A stretch of DNA of 64,000 nucleotides from Pseudomonas putida (GTDB lineage: Bacteria > Pseudomonadota > Gammaproteobacteria > Pseudomonadales > Pseudomonadaceae): the NCBI RefSeq assembly GCF_005080685.1, contig NZ_CP039371.1, positions 2,604,001-2,668,000 of the forward strand. The letters run 5' to 3'. The translations under genes and the position numbers were made by a program. Positions 8,261-18,810 of the stretch are shown here, in pieces (the first letter of the stretch is position 1; each line of letters begins with the position of its first letter). The notes under the pieces were generated by a model. It did not search any database. It was not told the origin of the DNA and worked only from the letters and a program-made list of their open reading frames with translations.

Positions 8261-9166
8261 CTAGACCGGCAGGCTCTGGTAAGGCAGTTCGTCGCCCGGG
8301 CTGCGGGCGAATTGGCGCTTGTATTCGCGGCTGAACTGCGAGGTGCTCTGGTAGCCGACCCGGTGCGCGGTCTGCGCCACGCCCAGACCTTCGCCGATCA
8401 GCATCTGCTGCGCCTTGAGCAGGCGCAGGCGTTTCAGGTACTGCATCGGTGCAAGGTCGGTGCAGCGTTTGAAATGCTCGTGGAAGGTCGACACGCTCAT
8501 GTTGGCGCGGGCCGCCAGGTCCTCGACGCTGAGGGGGGCGGTGTAATGCTCGCGCAGATGGGCGAGGGCGGCGCCGATTCGGGCAAAGTGCCCCTGTTGT
8601 TCCACCAATGCCCGCAACACCCCGGCTTGCGGCCCTCGCAAGGCGGTATACAGCACCTCGCGTACGCGCGCCGGGCCCAGCACCTTGGCGTCCAGCGGGT
8701 CCTGCAGGCACTGCAACAGACGCTCGACGCTCTCGCGCATGGGCGCATCCAGCGCCGCGGAGGTCATCGATTGCGGCGTTTGCGCCTGCACCGCCGGGTC
8801 GGGGGGGAGGGCCATGTTCTGCACCAGTTCGCCCAGCACGGCGCGGTCGATGTCGACCGCCACGCCGAGCAGGGGCACCTCTTCGGTGGCGAAGGTCTCG
8901 CACATGAAGGGCACCGACAGTGCCTGCACCAGATAATGCCCGGCGCCGTATTCCAGCGTGCGCGGGCCCAGGCGCGCCAGCTTGCTGCCTTGGGCCAGGA
9001 TCATCAGACTGGGTTCGTAGATCTGCGGGCTGCTGGCCACGTAGTGGCCCCAGCTAAGTACCTGGACCTGCGGCAGGTGGGTGGGCACGAACCCAGGGCG
9101 TGTGGCCAGGTTGCGGATGAGCCCGCAGAGCGGGGCATTGGCATCGACGTGACGAGTCAGTTGCAT
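8261..9166 (-). CDS. AraC-family regulator, YqhC-like
   Basis: A 301-residue regulator with an AraC_N ligand domain (YEPSLMILAQGSKLARLG, GAGHYLVQALSVPF) in the first ~190 residues and a C-terminal double helix-turn-helix, including LSVEDLAARANMSVSTFHEHF and VAQTAHRVGYQSTSQFSREYKR. It is divergent from a zinc alcohol dehydrogenase gene 181 bases away. This matches the E. coli YqhC/YqhD arrangement, in which the regulator senses toxic aldehydes, so aldehyde-responsive control of the neighbour is a reasonable inference. The start at 9166 (MQLTRHVD) is preferred; an ATG at 9202 would add 12 residues. Confidence 0.83.
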   Translation of the reverse strand: MQLTRHVDANAPLCGLIRNLATRPGFVPTHLPQVQVLSWGHYVASSPQIYEPSLMILAQGSKLARLGPRTLEYGAGHYLVQALSVPFMCETFATEEVPLLGVAVDIDRAVLGELVQNMALPPDPAVQAQTPQSMTSAALDAPMRESVERLLQCLQDPLDAKVLGPARVREVLYTALRGPQAGVLRALVEQQGHFARIGAALAHLREHYTAPLSVEDLAARANMSVSTFHEHFKRCTDLAPMQYLKRLRLLKAQQMLIGEGLGVAQTAHRVGYQSTSQFSREYKRQFARSPGDELPYQSLPV

Positions 9167-9347
9167 GATGGACCAGGGCGGAGGATCAGACACTACAATC
9201 ATCGCAGATCGGAGGTCAGGCGCCAGGGGTGAGCGGGCAACTTCGGAGGATCAGGCATGCATGCCGGAGAATCAGCGGTAGGCGCTGCGGGGTTTGGGCG
9301 CGCAAAATGTGTCGGACTGAATCGTTTCACTCATTGCGAGGTCCTGC

Positions 9348-10400
9348 ATGTACACCGCCATCGGCTACGCCGCCCAAACTTCGACCAGCCCGCTCGCCCC
9401 CATGACCTTCGAGCGCCGCAGCCCGCGCCCGGACGACGTCGCCATCGAGATCCTGTATTGCGGCGTCTGCCACTCCGACATCCATCAGGCGCGCAATGAA
9501 TGGGGCATTGCCGTGTACCCGCTGATGCCTGGCCACGAGATCATCGGGCGGGTCACCGCCGTCGGCGACAAGGTGTCGGCGCACAAGGTCGGCGACCTGG
9601 TCGGCATCGGCTGCATGGTCGACTCCTGCCGCCATTGCGAGGCCTGTGCCAAGGACCTCGAGCAGTACTGCCTGGAAGGCCCTACCATGACCTACGCGAC
9701 CCCCGACCGGGTCGATGGCAGCAACACCATGGGCGGCTATTCCAGCAGCATCGTGGTCAACGAACACTTCGTGGTGCGCATCCCGGCCGGCATGGACCTG
9801 CCAAGCGCCGCGCCGATCCTCTGCGCCGGCATCACCACGTACTCGCCGCTCAAGCACCACGGCGTGGGCCCCGGCCACAAGGTGGGCATCCTTGGCATGG
9901 GTGGCCTGGGCCACATGGGCATCAAGCTGGCCAAGGCGCTGGGCGCCGAAGTGACGCTGTTCACCCGTTCCCAGGCCAAGGCCGAGGAAGCCCGCCGCCA
10001 GGGCGCCGACCACGTGATCGTGTCCACCGACCCCGAGCAGATGCAGGCCGCAGCCGGTCGCTTCGACTTCCTGCTCGACACCATTCCGGTTCAGCACGAC
10101 CTCAATCCGTACCTCGAAACCCTCAAGTTCGACGGCGTGCACATTCTGGTCGGCCTGATCGAACCGATCGACCCGGCGGTGCATGCGGCGAACCTGGTGC
10201 TCAAGCGCAGGGTACTGGCCGGCTCGTTGATTGGCGGTATCGCCGAGACTCAGGAAGTGCTGGATTTCTGCGCCGAGCACGATATCCGTTGTGATATCGA
10301 AATGCTGGATATCCGCAACATCAACCAGGCGTACGAGCGCATGATCGCCGGTGATGTGAAGTACCGCTTCGTGATCGACATGGCCACGCTCAAGGGCTGA
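9348..10400 (+). CDS. Zinc-dependent NADP alcohol dehydrogenase, YahK-like
   Basis: A 350-residue medium-chain dehydrogenase. The catalytic zinc ligands are in CGVCHSDIH (Cys, His) and PLMPGHEIIGRV (His-Glu), with the third Cys in ILCAGITTYSPLKH. The structural zinc site is in SCRHCEACAKDLEQYC. The NADP-binding GILGMGGLGHMGIKLAKALG lies near residue 180. These features fit the YahK/CAD-like aldehyde reductases. It is divergent from a YqhC-like AraC regulator, suggesting induction by and detoxification of reactive aldehydes. GCGAGG precedes the ATG. Confidence 0.9.
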   Translation: MYTAIGYAAQTSTSPLAPMTFERRSPRPDDVAIEILYCGVCHSDIHQARNEWGIAVYPLMPGHEIIGRVTAVGDKVSAHKVGDLVGIGCMVDSCRHCEACAKDLEQYCLEGPTMTYATPDRVDGSNTMGGYSSSIVVNEHFVVRIPAGMDLPSAAPILCAGITTYSPLKHHGVGPGHKVGILGMGGLGHMGIKLAKALGAEVTLFTRSQAKAEEARRQGADHVIVSTDPEQMQAAAGRFDFLLDTIPVQHDLNPYLETLKFDGVHILVGLIEPIDPAVHAANLVLKRRVLAGSLIGGIAETQEVLDFCAEHDIRCDIEMLDIRNINQAYERMIAGDVKYRFVIDMATLKG

Positions 10401-10448
10401 GTCCTCCGCCCTTTCGAGGGCAGTAGTGTGTCGCAGTGAAAACGTCGA

Positions 10449-10484
10449 CCCTGTGGGCGCGGGCAAGCCCGCTTCCACCAGGGC
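10449..10484. repeat. REP element
   Basis: A single copy of the Pseudomonas REP palindrome (GCGGGCAAGCCCGC core within a CCTGTGG...CCACCAGG frame), just downstream of the alcohol dehydrogenase gene. Confidence 0.7.
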
Positions 10485-10588
10485 GGCGAGTTACGACAGT
10501 CGATCTTACAAAATCCTCGCGCGCCAACGCCGGCAACGGTTGTGGCACCTCGCCGCGGCGCGTACCATGCCGGGCATTCCTCCAATAA

Positions 10589-11869
<1,281 letters not shown>

Positions 11870-11879
11870 TTGACAGGCC

Positions 11880-11921
11880 GGCTCCTACGCGCTTGTAGGA
11901 GCCGGCTTGCCGGCGATGGAG
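11880..11921. terminator. Inverted repeat / REP-like element after sotB
   Basis: GGCTCCTAC and GTAGGAGCC pair around a short loop, followed by GGCTTGCCGGCGAT, the usual flank of this Pseudomonas repeat type. It lies between convergent genes and could terminate both. Confidence 0.5.
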
Positions 11922-11942
11922 CCGCTGCGCATCACCGCGCAA

Positions 11943-12527
11943 TCACCTCACCATCGACGCCCACGCCGACACCAGCAACAACCCCGCCAGGGCGCGGTTG
12001 AACCACAACAACCGCCCCGGAGCCTGCAACCAACGCGTACTGCCCACACCCAATGCCGCCCACACCGCCATGCACGGCAGCGCGATCAGCAAGAACACCA
12101 ACGCCAAGTGCCATACCGGTAACGACGGTCCGGCGAACACGCCGATCACGGCCACCGCCATCAGCCAGACCTTGGGGTTGACCAGTTGCAGCGATGCCGC
12201 GCTGACCACCCCGAAGTGCCCCGCGCCCGGGTTATCCAGCGGCTCGCCTGCACCTCGCAGCATGCCCAGGGCCAGCCAGCTCAACCACAGCACACCGGCC
12301 CAACTCATCAGTTGCTGCGCCAGTGGATGGCGCACCAGCACCTCACCAAGCCCCAGCCCGACAGCCAGCACGATCGCCGCCGCCGCGCCACAGGCCGCCA
12401 GTATCGGCGCCAGGCTTGCGCGCAGGCCTTGGCGGGCGCCATGGGCGAGGATCAGCAGGTTGGTTGGCCCCGGGCTGATGCTGGCGACGAGCGCGAAGAG
12501 GATGAAGGGCATTAACGATTGCGACAT
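11943..12527 (-). CDS. LysE/RhtB-family amino-acid exporter
   Basis: A 194-residue, six-helix membrane protein. The N-terminal ASISPGPTNLLILAHGARQG is the LysE/RhtB signature, and LQLVNPKVWLMAVAVIGVF is the second conserved stretch (NPK motif). Members export amino acids such as homoserine, threonine or lysine. The AraC-family gene lying 50 bases upstream on the same strand may regulate it. The specific substrate cannot be read from the sequence. Confidence 0.87.
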   Translation of the reverse strand: MSQSLMPFILFALVASISPGPTNLLILAHGARQGLRASLAPILAACGAAAAIVLAVGLGLGEVLVRHPLAQQLMSWAGVLWLSWLALGMLRGAGEPLDNPGAGHFGVVSAASLQLVNPKVWLMAVAVIGVFAGPSLPVWHLALVFLLIALPCMAVWAALGVGSTRWLQAPGRLLWFNRALAGLLLVSAWASMVR

Positions 12528-12577
12528 GGCGAACGACTCCGGTTGATCAGAGTGCCATGTTCGCCGCCGGTCGGCGC

Positions 12578-13408
12578 CTAGTCTGGAAGGTTTGAGCAGC
12601 GCCTGCGGTAATCGGCCGGGGTCAGGCGATAAGCCCGGCGGAACCAGCGTCCGAGGTGGCTTTGGTCGGCAAAACCCAGGGCGACGGCGACTTCGGCAGG
12701 TGTCTGGCCCTGGGCCAGCAGGCGCCGAGCTCGCGCCAGTCGAAGCTGAATCAGATAGGCGTGTGGAGCCAGGCCGAAGGCGGCCTTGAACGCGCGGGTC
12801 AGGCGGAATCGGTCGACACCGCAGGCCAAAGCGACTTCTTCCAGGCTGATGTCGCGTTCCAGGTTCGCGTGCAGGTAGTCGCGCGCGCGCTGCGCGGTCA
12901 GGGGCAGTCGCGGGTCGGGGTTCAGGCGCTTGCGCCAGTGCAGGTGGCGGGTCAGGCAGCCAAGCAACTGGTCCATCGCGGTTTGCCGCACGATGCGCAG
13001 TTCCTGGTCATGCACGGCGCGAAAGGCCAGGGCCGTGGCACTGGCCAGTTGGGCGTCGCGGCACAGGGTATCGGCGAAGCTGGGCAGGTTGCCGCTGGGG
13101 GCCTGTTCGAACACCGAGCGCAGTTCGGCTTCGAGCCAGTTGGGCTGCAGATACAGCGTGGAGTAGGTGAAACCGTCTGCGGTTGGCGCATGGCCGTCGT
13201 GGATATCGCCAGGCTCGAGCAGGAACACCTGGCCCGGCGTGCTGTTGTGGCGCACCCGCCGGCAGTTGAATTGCTGCACGCCCTGTTCGGTGATACCGAC
13301 CAGAAAGCTGTCATGCCAGTGCGGGTCATAGGCATGGCCGATGAAATGCGCGCGGACCGACTCGATGCCGGTGTCGGCGTCCTGCTTGAGGTCGATCCAG
13401 TTGGTCAT
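12578..13408 (-). CDS. AraC-family regulator with cupin sensor domain
   Basis: A 276-residue regulator. The N-terminal half is an AraC-type cupin (YDPHWHDSFLVGITEQGVQQF, LLEPGDIHDGHAP). The C-terminal ~100 residues hold two helix-turn-helix units, ISLEEVALACGVDRFRLTRAF and PAEVAVALGFADQSHLGRWF. The ATG at 13408 (MTNWIDLKQD) was chosen over an upstream in-frame GTG/ATG region that lacks homology. It is followed on the same strand by the LysE-type exporter, a common pairing in pseudomonads, where it probably activates exporter expression. Confidence 0.85.
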   Translation of the reverse strand: MTNWIDLKQDADTGIESVRAHFIGHAYDPHWHDSFLVGITEQGVQQFNCRRVRHNSTPGQVFLLEPGDIHDGHAPTADGFTYSTLYLQPNWLEAELRSVFEQAPSGNLPSFADTLCRDAQLASATALAFRAVHDQELRIVRQTAMDQLLGCLTRHLHWRKRLNPDPRLPLTAQRARDYLHANLERDISLEEVALACGVDRFRLTRAFKAAFGLAPHAYLIQLRLARARRLLAQGQTPAEVAVALGFADQSHLGRWFRRAYRLTPADYRRRCSNLPD

Positions 13409-13466
13409 GAGGGGGGCTGCGGCTGGGTAAGGGCTGTTCACCTTAACGCACAAGCCCAGCCGTGGT

Positions 13467-14366
13467 TTAGAACAATTGTGCAGGCTCCAGCGCCGCAAAG
13501 CGCTCGCGCAGCCACAGGTGCAGGCGCGACACGGCAGGCGACAACTGCTTGCGGTGCGGGCAGGCCAAGGTCACCGGGGTGAGTTCGCCGGGGTGCTCGG
13601 GCAACAGCACTTCCAGCTCACCGCTCGCCACGTCGGCGCTGACATCCAGCCACGATTTGTAGGCAATGCCTTCACCGAGCAGCGCCCAACGCCTTACCAC
13701 GTCGGCGTCGTCGCTGAACAACGGGCCGGTGACCTGGACCATGCGGTTTCCCAGACGCCACTTGTCATAGATGCGCCCCAACTGCAGGTAGAGCAGGCAG
13801 GCATGCTGTTGCAGGTCATCGACGCTCTGTGGCCGGCCATGGCGGGCCAGGTAGCCGGGCGAAGCCACCAGCACGCGGCGATTCCAGGGGGCCAGGGGCA
13901 GGGCGATGTAGTTGGCTTCCTGGTTGATGCCATAGCGAATGGCGACATCTACCGGATCGCGGAACAGGTCGGCGATCTGGTCGGAGAGAAACAGACGCAG
14001 GCTCAGATCGGGGTGGTCGCGGCGGAAATCACTCAGCCAGGGCAGCAGGATATTGCGCCCCAGGTCCGATGGGGCCGACACCTGCAGCACGCCGCGCAAG
14101 CCGCTATGGGCGCCATGCAGGTTGTCACGGCCTTGGCGCAGGTTTTCCAGCACGTTCAGGGCGGTGGGCAAATACAACTCGCCTTCGGCAGTCAGGCGCA
14201 GGCTGCGCGTGGTGCGGGCGAACAGGCGCACGTCGAGGTCGCGCTCCAGACGCTTGATCGCAGCCGCGACCTGGCCGGGCAGCAGGTCGGCCTCACGGGC
14301 GGCAGCGGTGAAACTGCCCAATGCGCTGCTGCGCACGAACAGTTCGAGGTCATCCAGACGGAGCAT
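13467..14366 (-). CDS. LysR-family transcriptional regulator
   Basis: A 299-residue LysR protein. The winged helix is at residues 1-60 (LDDLELFVRSSALGSFTAAAREADLLPGQVAAAIKRLERDL), followed by a substrate-binding domain starting RGVLQVSAPSDLGRNILLPWL. It is divergent from nfsB with a 105-base intergenic region, so it is the likely regulator of that nitroreductase gene. The ATG at 14366 fixes the N-terminus three residues before the conserved DDLELF helix. The signal ligand is unknown. Confidence 0.88.
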   Translation of the reverse strand: MLRLDDLELFVRSSALGSFTAAAREADLLPGQVAAAIKRLERDLDVRLFARTTRSLRLTAEGELYLPTALNVLENLRQGRDNLHGAHSGLRGVLQVSAPSDLGRNILLPWLSDFRRDHPDLSLRLFLSDQIADLFRDPVDVAIRYGINQEANYIALPLAPWNRRVLVASPGYLARHGRPQSVDDLQQHACLLYLQLGRIYDKWRLGNRMVQVTGPLFSDDADVVRRWALLGEGIAYKSWLDVSADVASGELEVLLPEHPGELTPVTLACPHRKQLSPAVSRLHLWLRERFAALEPAQLF

Positions 14367-14471
14367 TTTCACTCCAAAGGTGAAAGTGTTGCTGCATTCT
14401 GCTGGTTTTTCTTCGCAGAAGGAAAGATAAGATGTGCTACGAATCCCGTCCCGCTTAATTGGAGTTGCAGC

Positions 14472-15125
14472 ATGGATACCGTCTTCCTGGCCAAGCGCCG
14501 CTACACCACCAAGGCCTACGATGCCGCCCGCAAGATCCCCCAGGCGACCATCGATGCCCTGCTCGAGCAGTTGCGCCACAGCCCGTCCTCGGTCAATTCG
14601 CAGCCCTGGCACTTCATCGTCGCCGACAGCGCCGAAGGCAAGGCCCGCCTGGCCAAGGCAACCGAGGGGCGCTTCGCCTACAACACGCCGAAAATCCTCG
14701 ATGCCTCGCACGTCATCGCCTTCTGCACCCGCACCGACATGACCGAAGCGCACCTCGATGCAGTACTCGACCAGGAGCAGCGCGACGGGCGCTTCCGCGA
14801 TGAGCAGGCCCGCGCCGGCCAGGACCTGACCCGCCGTGGCTACGCCGACCTGCATCGCTTCGATCTCAAGGACCTGCAGCACTGGATGGAAAAACAAACC
14901 TACCTGGCCCTGGGCACCGCATTGCTCGGCGCCGCCGCCCATGATCTGGACGCCACGCCGATCGAAGGTTTCGACAGCAAGGTCCTCGACGCCGAACTGG
15001 GCCTGCGCGAGCAGGGCTACACCAGCGTGGTGTTGCTGAGCCTGGGCTACCGCAGCGAGTCGGACTTCAACGCCGGGCTGAGCAAGTCGCGTCTGCCAGC
15101 TTCGACGGTGTTCACCTTCCTCTGA
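14472..15125 (+). CDS. nfsB: Oxygen-insensitive NAD(P)H nitroreductase NfsB
   Basis: A 217-residue FMN enzyme, the same length as E. coli NfsB. Shared blocks include KRRYTTKAYDA at the N-terminus (FMN phosphate binding), SPSSVNSQPWHFIVA, LDASHVIAFC, PIEGFDSKVLDAELGL and KSRLPAS. The enzyme reduces nitroaromatics and quinones by two-electron steps using NAD(P)H. It is expressed from a promoter region shared with a divergent LysR gene. GGAG lies 8 bases before the ATG. Confidence 0.92.
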   Translation: MDTVFLAKRRYTTKAYDAARKIPQATIDALLEQLRHSPSSVNSQPWHFIVADSAEGKARLAKATEGRFAYNTPKILDASHVIAFCTRTDMTEAHLDAVLDQEQRDGRFRDEQARAGQDLTRRGYADLHRFDLKDLQHWMEKQTYLALGTALLGAAAHDLDATPIEGFDSKVLDAELGLREQGYTSVVLLSLGYRSESDFNAGLSKSRLPASTVFTFL

Positions 15126-15131
15126 CCACCA

Positions 15132-16286
15132 CTACCAGAGGGCAGTCGATGCTGCCGCCAGCACCCGACGGAAGACCTCGATCGCTTGGTCGACTTCGGT
15201 CTCGGTAGTGAATCGCCCGATGCTCACGCGCACGCTACGGCGTGCGCGTGCTTCATCCAGGCCCAGCGCCAACAGCACGTGGGAAGCAGCATTGGCCGCG
15301 GAATTGCAGGCCGAGGTGGTCGACAGGGCCAGCTCGCTCGCCAGTGCCGCACTGTTGAAGCCCTGGGCCTCGATGCACAGGTTCAAGGTGTGTGCAATGC
15401 GTTGCGCCGGGCAGCCATTGAGCGTCACGCCGGGCAGGGCCAGCAGCCCCTCGCGCAGCCGGCGGGCAAGCCGTTCGGTGTGCTGGTAGTCGCTGTCACC
15501 CGGCTGCCCGGCCAGCGCGAAGGCAGTGCCCATGCCGACGATCTGATGAGTGGCCAGGGTGCCAGAGCGCAGCCCCTGTTCATGGCCGCCGCCGTGGATC
15601 TGCGCGCGCATCAGCGCATGCGCACGCGGGCCCACGTACAACGCGCCGATGCCCTTGGGGCCGTAGACCTTGTGCGCCGAGAACGACATCAGGTCCACTG
15701 CGGCCACGCCGAGATCGATCGGCAATTTACCGACAGCCTGGGCGGCATCGACGTGGAACAGGCCGCCATGGGCGCGCACCCGCTCACCGATGGCGGTGAA
15801 GTCGGTCACGGTGCCCAACTCGTTGTTGACGGCCATCAGCGACACCAGGCGGGTATCGGCGCGCAGCGCCGCTTGGACCATGTGCGGTTGTATCAGGCCC
15901 GCTGCGTCGGGGGCCAGACGGGTCACTTTCCAGCCCTGGCGCTCCAGTTCGGCCACGGTATCGAGCACCGCCTTGTGCTCCAGTTGGCTGGTGATCAGGT
16001 GCCCCGGCTCACCGATGCCTTGAGCGATGCCCTTGAGCGCAAGGTTGTTCGATTCGGTCGCCCCGGACGTCCAGATCAGCGCGTTCGCCGCGGCGCCGAC
16101 ACATTCGGCCACCTGCCGCCGAGCCTGCTCCACGAGTTCCCGCGCGGCCTGGCCGTAGGCGTGACCGCTGGAGGCCGGATTGCCGAAGTTGGCGTGGCGT
16201 CCGAGGCAGGCGAGCATGGTCTCGATGACCCGGTCGTCGACCGGGGTTGTGGCGGCGTAATCGAAATAGAGCGGGGCGCTTGGCAT
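15132..16286 (-). CDS. Cysteine desulfurase, IscS/NifS-like paralogue
   Basis: A 384-residue PLP enzyme. YFDYAATTPVDDRV opens the fold; the PLP lysine is in SFSAHKVYGPKG near residue 205; HGGGHEQGLRSGT is the conserved substrate loop; and the catalytic Cys lies in the ALSTTSACNSAANAAS loop near residue 327. The enzyme removes sulfur from cysteine as a protein persulfide for Fe-S clusters or tRNA thiolation. No isc or suf partner genes are adjacent, so this is a stand-alone paralogue whose acceptor is unknown. It ends convergently, 6 bases from nfsB. Confidence 0.87.
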   Translation of the reverse strand: MPSAPLYFDYAATTPVDDRVIETMLACLGRHANFGNPASSGHAYGQAARELVEQARRQVAECVGAAANALIWTSGATESNNLALKGIAQGIGEPGHLITSQLEHKAVLDTVAELERQGWKVTRLAPDAAGLIQPHMVQAALRADTRLVSLMAVNNELGTVTDFTAIGERVRAHGGLFHVDAAQAVGKLPIDLGVAAVDLMSFSAHKVYGPKGIGALYVGPRAHALMRAQIHGGGHEQGLRSGTLATHQIVGMGTAFALAGQPGDSDYQHTERLARRLREGLLALPGVTLNGCPAQRIAHTLNLCIEAQGFNSAALASELALSTTSACNSAANAASHVLLALGLDEARARRSVRVSIGRFTTETEVDQAIEVFRRVLAAASTALW

Positions 16287-16398
16287 GGGGCTGTTCCGTG
16301 CAGTGTCGTCGTGGAATCGGCGATCGATGCAGATAGCGTAACGCTGCCTTGGAGATGCTTTTTTCCAATTACCCTAGGAACCCAGTTCAGGTGAGAAA

Positions 16399-16438
16399 GA
16401 ATTCTCCTCCACGGCCTTGTTCGGAGAATTTTTTTTCG
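16399..16438 (-). terminator. Stem-loop between LysR gene and cysteine desulfurase gene
   Basis: AATTCTCC (16400-16407) pairs with GGAGAATT (16423-16430), followed on the plus strand by a run of eight T and flanked on the other side by TTCTTTCT in the minus-strand RNA. It most likely ends the LysR transcript. Confidence 0.6.
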
Positions 16439-16462
16439 AATCCCATGCTGCAAACGGTACGA

Positions 16463-17392
16463 TCAGGCGAGTTGGGGGACCTTTTGCTCTTCCTCCATTA
16501 CGACCCGTTCACACAATTCGATGATCTGCTCGCGCATCCAGCGATTGGCCGGGTCCTGATCGGTGCTTTCATGCCAGTACAGGTGGGTTTCCAGGGGGGC
16601 GACCTCCACCGGTAGCGGCTGGTAGCGCAATTGGTGGCGACGGGCGAAGCGTTCCGGCACGGTCATCACCATGTCGGTCTGCTGCAGCACCTGGGAAGCC
16701 ATCAGGTAGTGTTGCGAACGCAGGGCGATCTTGCGTTGCACACCCATCTTGCCCAAGGCCAGGTCCACATAGCCCAGCCCGTTGCGGCGGCTGGAGATGT
16801 GGATGTGGGTCATGCCTAGGTAATGCTCCAGCGTCAGCCGGGAATCGGCCAGCGGATGGCCCTGGCGCAAGGCGCAGACGAATCGATCCTGCATCAGCTT
16901 GACGTGGCGTACCTGCGGATCGGTGTTGAGCGGCGCGTCCACGGCGAAGTCCAGGCGTCCGGCGGCGAGTTCCTTGGTGGTTTCCCGGCGTTTGCACAGG
17001 AAGCTCTCGATCATCACTGCAGGAGCCAGGCGGCGCAGGCGCTGGAACAACGGCGGCAGCACCACCGCCTCGGTGAGGTCGGTCATGCTGATGCGGAAGG
17101 TCTTGCTGGCCTGCTGCGGGTTGAAGATGCGGCTTTCCTGCACCGAGGTGCGCAACAGCGCCAGGGCGTTACGCACCGGGCCGATGATGTTCTGCGCCAT
17201 GGGTGTGGGCACCATGCCCTGGGCCGTGCGCACGAACAACGGGTCGTTGAAGGTTTCCCGCAGCCGTGAGAGGGCGTTGGACACCGCCGGCTGGGTAATG
17301 CCGACGATCTGCCCGGCGCGGGTCAGGTTGGCTTCTGTGTAAATCGCGTCGAAGACGATGAAAAGGTTCAGGTCGACCTTGCTGAGGTTCAT
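16463..17392 (-). CDS. LysR-family regulator, NodD/LeuO-like subgroup
   Basis: A 309-residue regulator with KVDLNLFIVFDAIYTEANLTRAGQIVGITQPAVSNALSRLRETFNDPLFVR as the helix-turn-helix domain, diagnostic of the NodD-like subgroup. The substrate domain begins TFRISMTDLTEAVVLPPLF. It is divergent from the acyl-CoA dehydrogenase gene 138 bases away and probably regulates it. The intergenic region contains a direct repeat ATCGGT at 17415-17420 and 17430-17435, a plausible binding site. Confidence 0.87.
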   Translation of the reverse strand: MNLSKVDLNLFIVFDAIYTEANLTRAGQIVGITQPAVSNALSRLRETFNDPLFVRTAQGMVPTPMAQNIIGPVRNALALLRTSVQESRIFNPQQASKTFRISMTDLTEAVVLPPLFQRLRRLAPAVMIESFLCKRRETTKELAAGRLDFAVDAPLNTDPQVRHVKLMQDRFVCALRQGHPLADSRLTLEHYLGMTHIHISSRRNGLGYVDLALGKMGVQRKIALRSQHYLMASQVLQQTDMVMTVPERFARRHQLRYQPLPVEVAPLETHLYWHESTDQDPANRWMREQIIELCERVVMEEEQKVPQLA

Positions 17393-17530
17393 GGGCGCCG
17401 CTCTTATTGGAATTATCGGTCGATCATATATCGGTTATGAATGTTTATACACGTGGAAAATAGACTAGGTGGATGACTGGCCGGTGCTCTAGGCTCTGCC
17501 CATGTCTCTCGAATCGTGAAGGTAGCCCCG

Positions 17531-18763
17531 ATGGATTTCGCCTATTCGCCCAAGGTCCAGGCATTGCGCGAGCGTGTCAGTGCGTTCATGGATGCCCATG
17601 TGTACCCCGCCGAGCCGGTGTTCGAACGCCAGGTCGCCGAGGGTGACCGCTGGCAGCCCACCGCGATCATGGAGACGCTCAAGGCCAAGGCGCAGGCTGA
17701 AGGCCTGTGGAACCTGTTCCTGCCTGACTCGGAGTACGGCGCCGGCCTGAGCAATCTGGAATACGCACCACTGGCAGAGATCATGGGCCGTTCGTTGCTG
17801 GGGCCGGAGCCTTTCAACTGCTCGGCGCCGGATACTGGCAACATGGAGGTGCTGGTGCGCTACGGCAGCGAGGCGCAAAAGCGCCAGTGGCTGGAGCCAT
17901 TGCTGCGCGGCGAGATTCGCTCGGCATTCGCCATGACCGAGCCGGATGTGGCCTCGTCCGATGCCACCAACATGGCTGCCACCGCGCTGCGCGATGGCGA
18001 CGAGTGGGTGATCAACGGGCGCAAGTGGTGGACCTCCGGCGCGTGCGATCCGCGCTGCAAGGTCATGATCTTCATGGGCCTGTCCGACCCGCAGGCACCT
18101 CGTCATCAGCAGCACTCCATGGTGCTGGTGCCGACCGATGCGCCGGGCGTGAAGATTGTCCGGCCGTTGCCGGTATTCGGCTACGACGACGCGCCCCATG
18201 GGCATGCCGAGGTGCTGTTCGAGAACGTGCGCGTGCCCTACGAGAACGTGATTCTCGGCGAAGGCCGTGGATTCGAGATCGCCCAGGGGCGCCTCGGGCC
18301 AGGGCGTATCCACCATTGCATGCGGTCGATCGGCATGGCCGAGCGGGCGTTGGAGTTGATGTGCAAAAGGGCGGTGGCACGTACCGCGTTTGGCCGGCCA
18401 CTGGCACGACTGGGCGGCAACGTCGACAAGATCGCCGACTCGCGCATGGAGATCGACATGGCCCGGCTGTTGACGTTGAAGGCCGCGTACATGATGGATA
18501 CCGTCGGCAACAAGGTGGCACGCAGCGAGATCGCGCAGATCAAGGTGGTGGCGCCGAACGTGGCATTGAAGGTGATCGATCGGGCTATCCAGCTGCATGG
18601 TGGAGCAGGGGTGAGCGGGGATTTCCCGCTGGCCTACATGTATGCGATGCAGCGCACCCTGCGCCTGGCCGATGGACCGGACGAGGTGCACCGGGCGGCG
18701 ATTGGCAAATTTGAGATCGGCAAGTATGTGCCGGTGGAGATGTTGCGCGGCGGCAGAGGTTGA
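17531..18763 (+). CDS. Acyl-CoA dehydrogenase
   Basis: A 410-residue flavoprotein of the long-chain/FadE11-like group. [17 protein letters not shown] near residue 138 is the conserved FAD/substrate loop, [17 protein letters not shown] follows, and the C-terminal helical domain contains [14 protein letters not shown] and [36 protein letters not shown]. The start at 17531 (MDFAYSPK) has AAGGT upstream; an ATG at 17516 is weaker. Its final 117 bp (18641-18757) are repeated at 24046-24162 across the microcin-like island, so the gene's current 3' end may have been supplied by the incoming DNA. The regulator is probably the divergent LysR. Confidence 0.9.
   Translation: MDFAYSPKVQALRERVSAFMDAHVYPAEPVFERQVAEGDRWQPTAIMETLKAKAQAEGLWNLFLPDSEYGAGLSNLEYAPLAEIMGRSLLGPEPFNCSAPDTGNMEVLVRYGSEAQKRQWLEPLLRGEIRSAFAMTEPDVASSDATNMAATALRDGDEWVINGRKWWTSGACDPRCKVMIFMGLSDPQAPRHQQHSMVLVPTDAPGVKIVRPLPVFGYDDAPHGHAEVLFENVRVPYENVILGEGRGFEIAQGRLGPGRIHHCMRSIGMAERALELMCKRAVARTAFGRPLARLGGNVDKIADSRMEIDMARLLTLKAAYMMDTVGNKVARSEIAQIKVVAPNVALKVIDRAIQLHGGAGVSGDFPLAYMYAMQRTLRLADGPDEVHRAAIGKFEIGKYVPVEMLRGGRG
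18641..18757 (+). repeat. Island-flanking direct repeat, copy 1 (acyl-CoA dehydrogenase 3' end)
   Basis: These 117 bp inside the acyl-CoA dehydrogenase gene match 24046-24162 with three mismatches that I can count. Between the copies lies the low-GC mcb-like island. Reading frame and stop position are retained in both copies. Confidence 0.9.
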
Positions 18764-18810
18764 GTTCAACGGTAATCAGAGGATTGCCAAAGTTAATTGC
18801 TCGTTGGGGC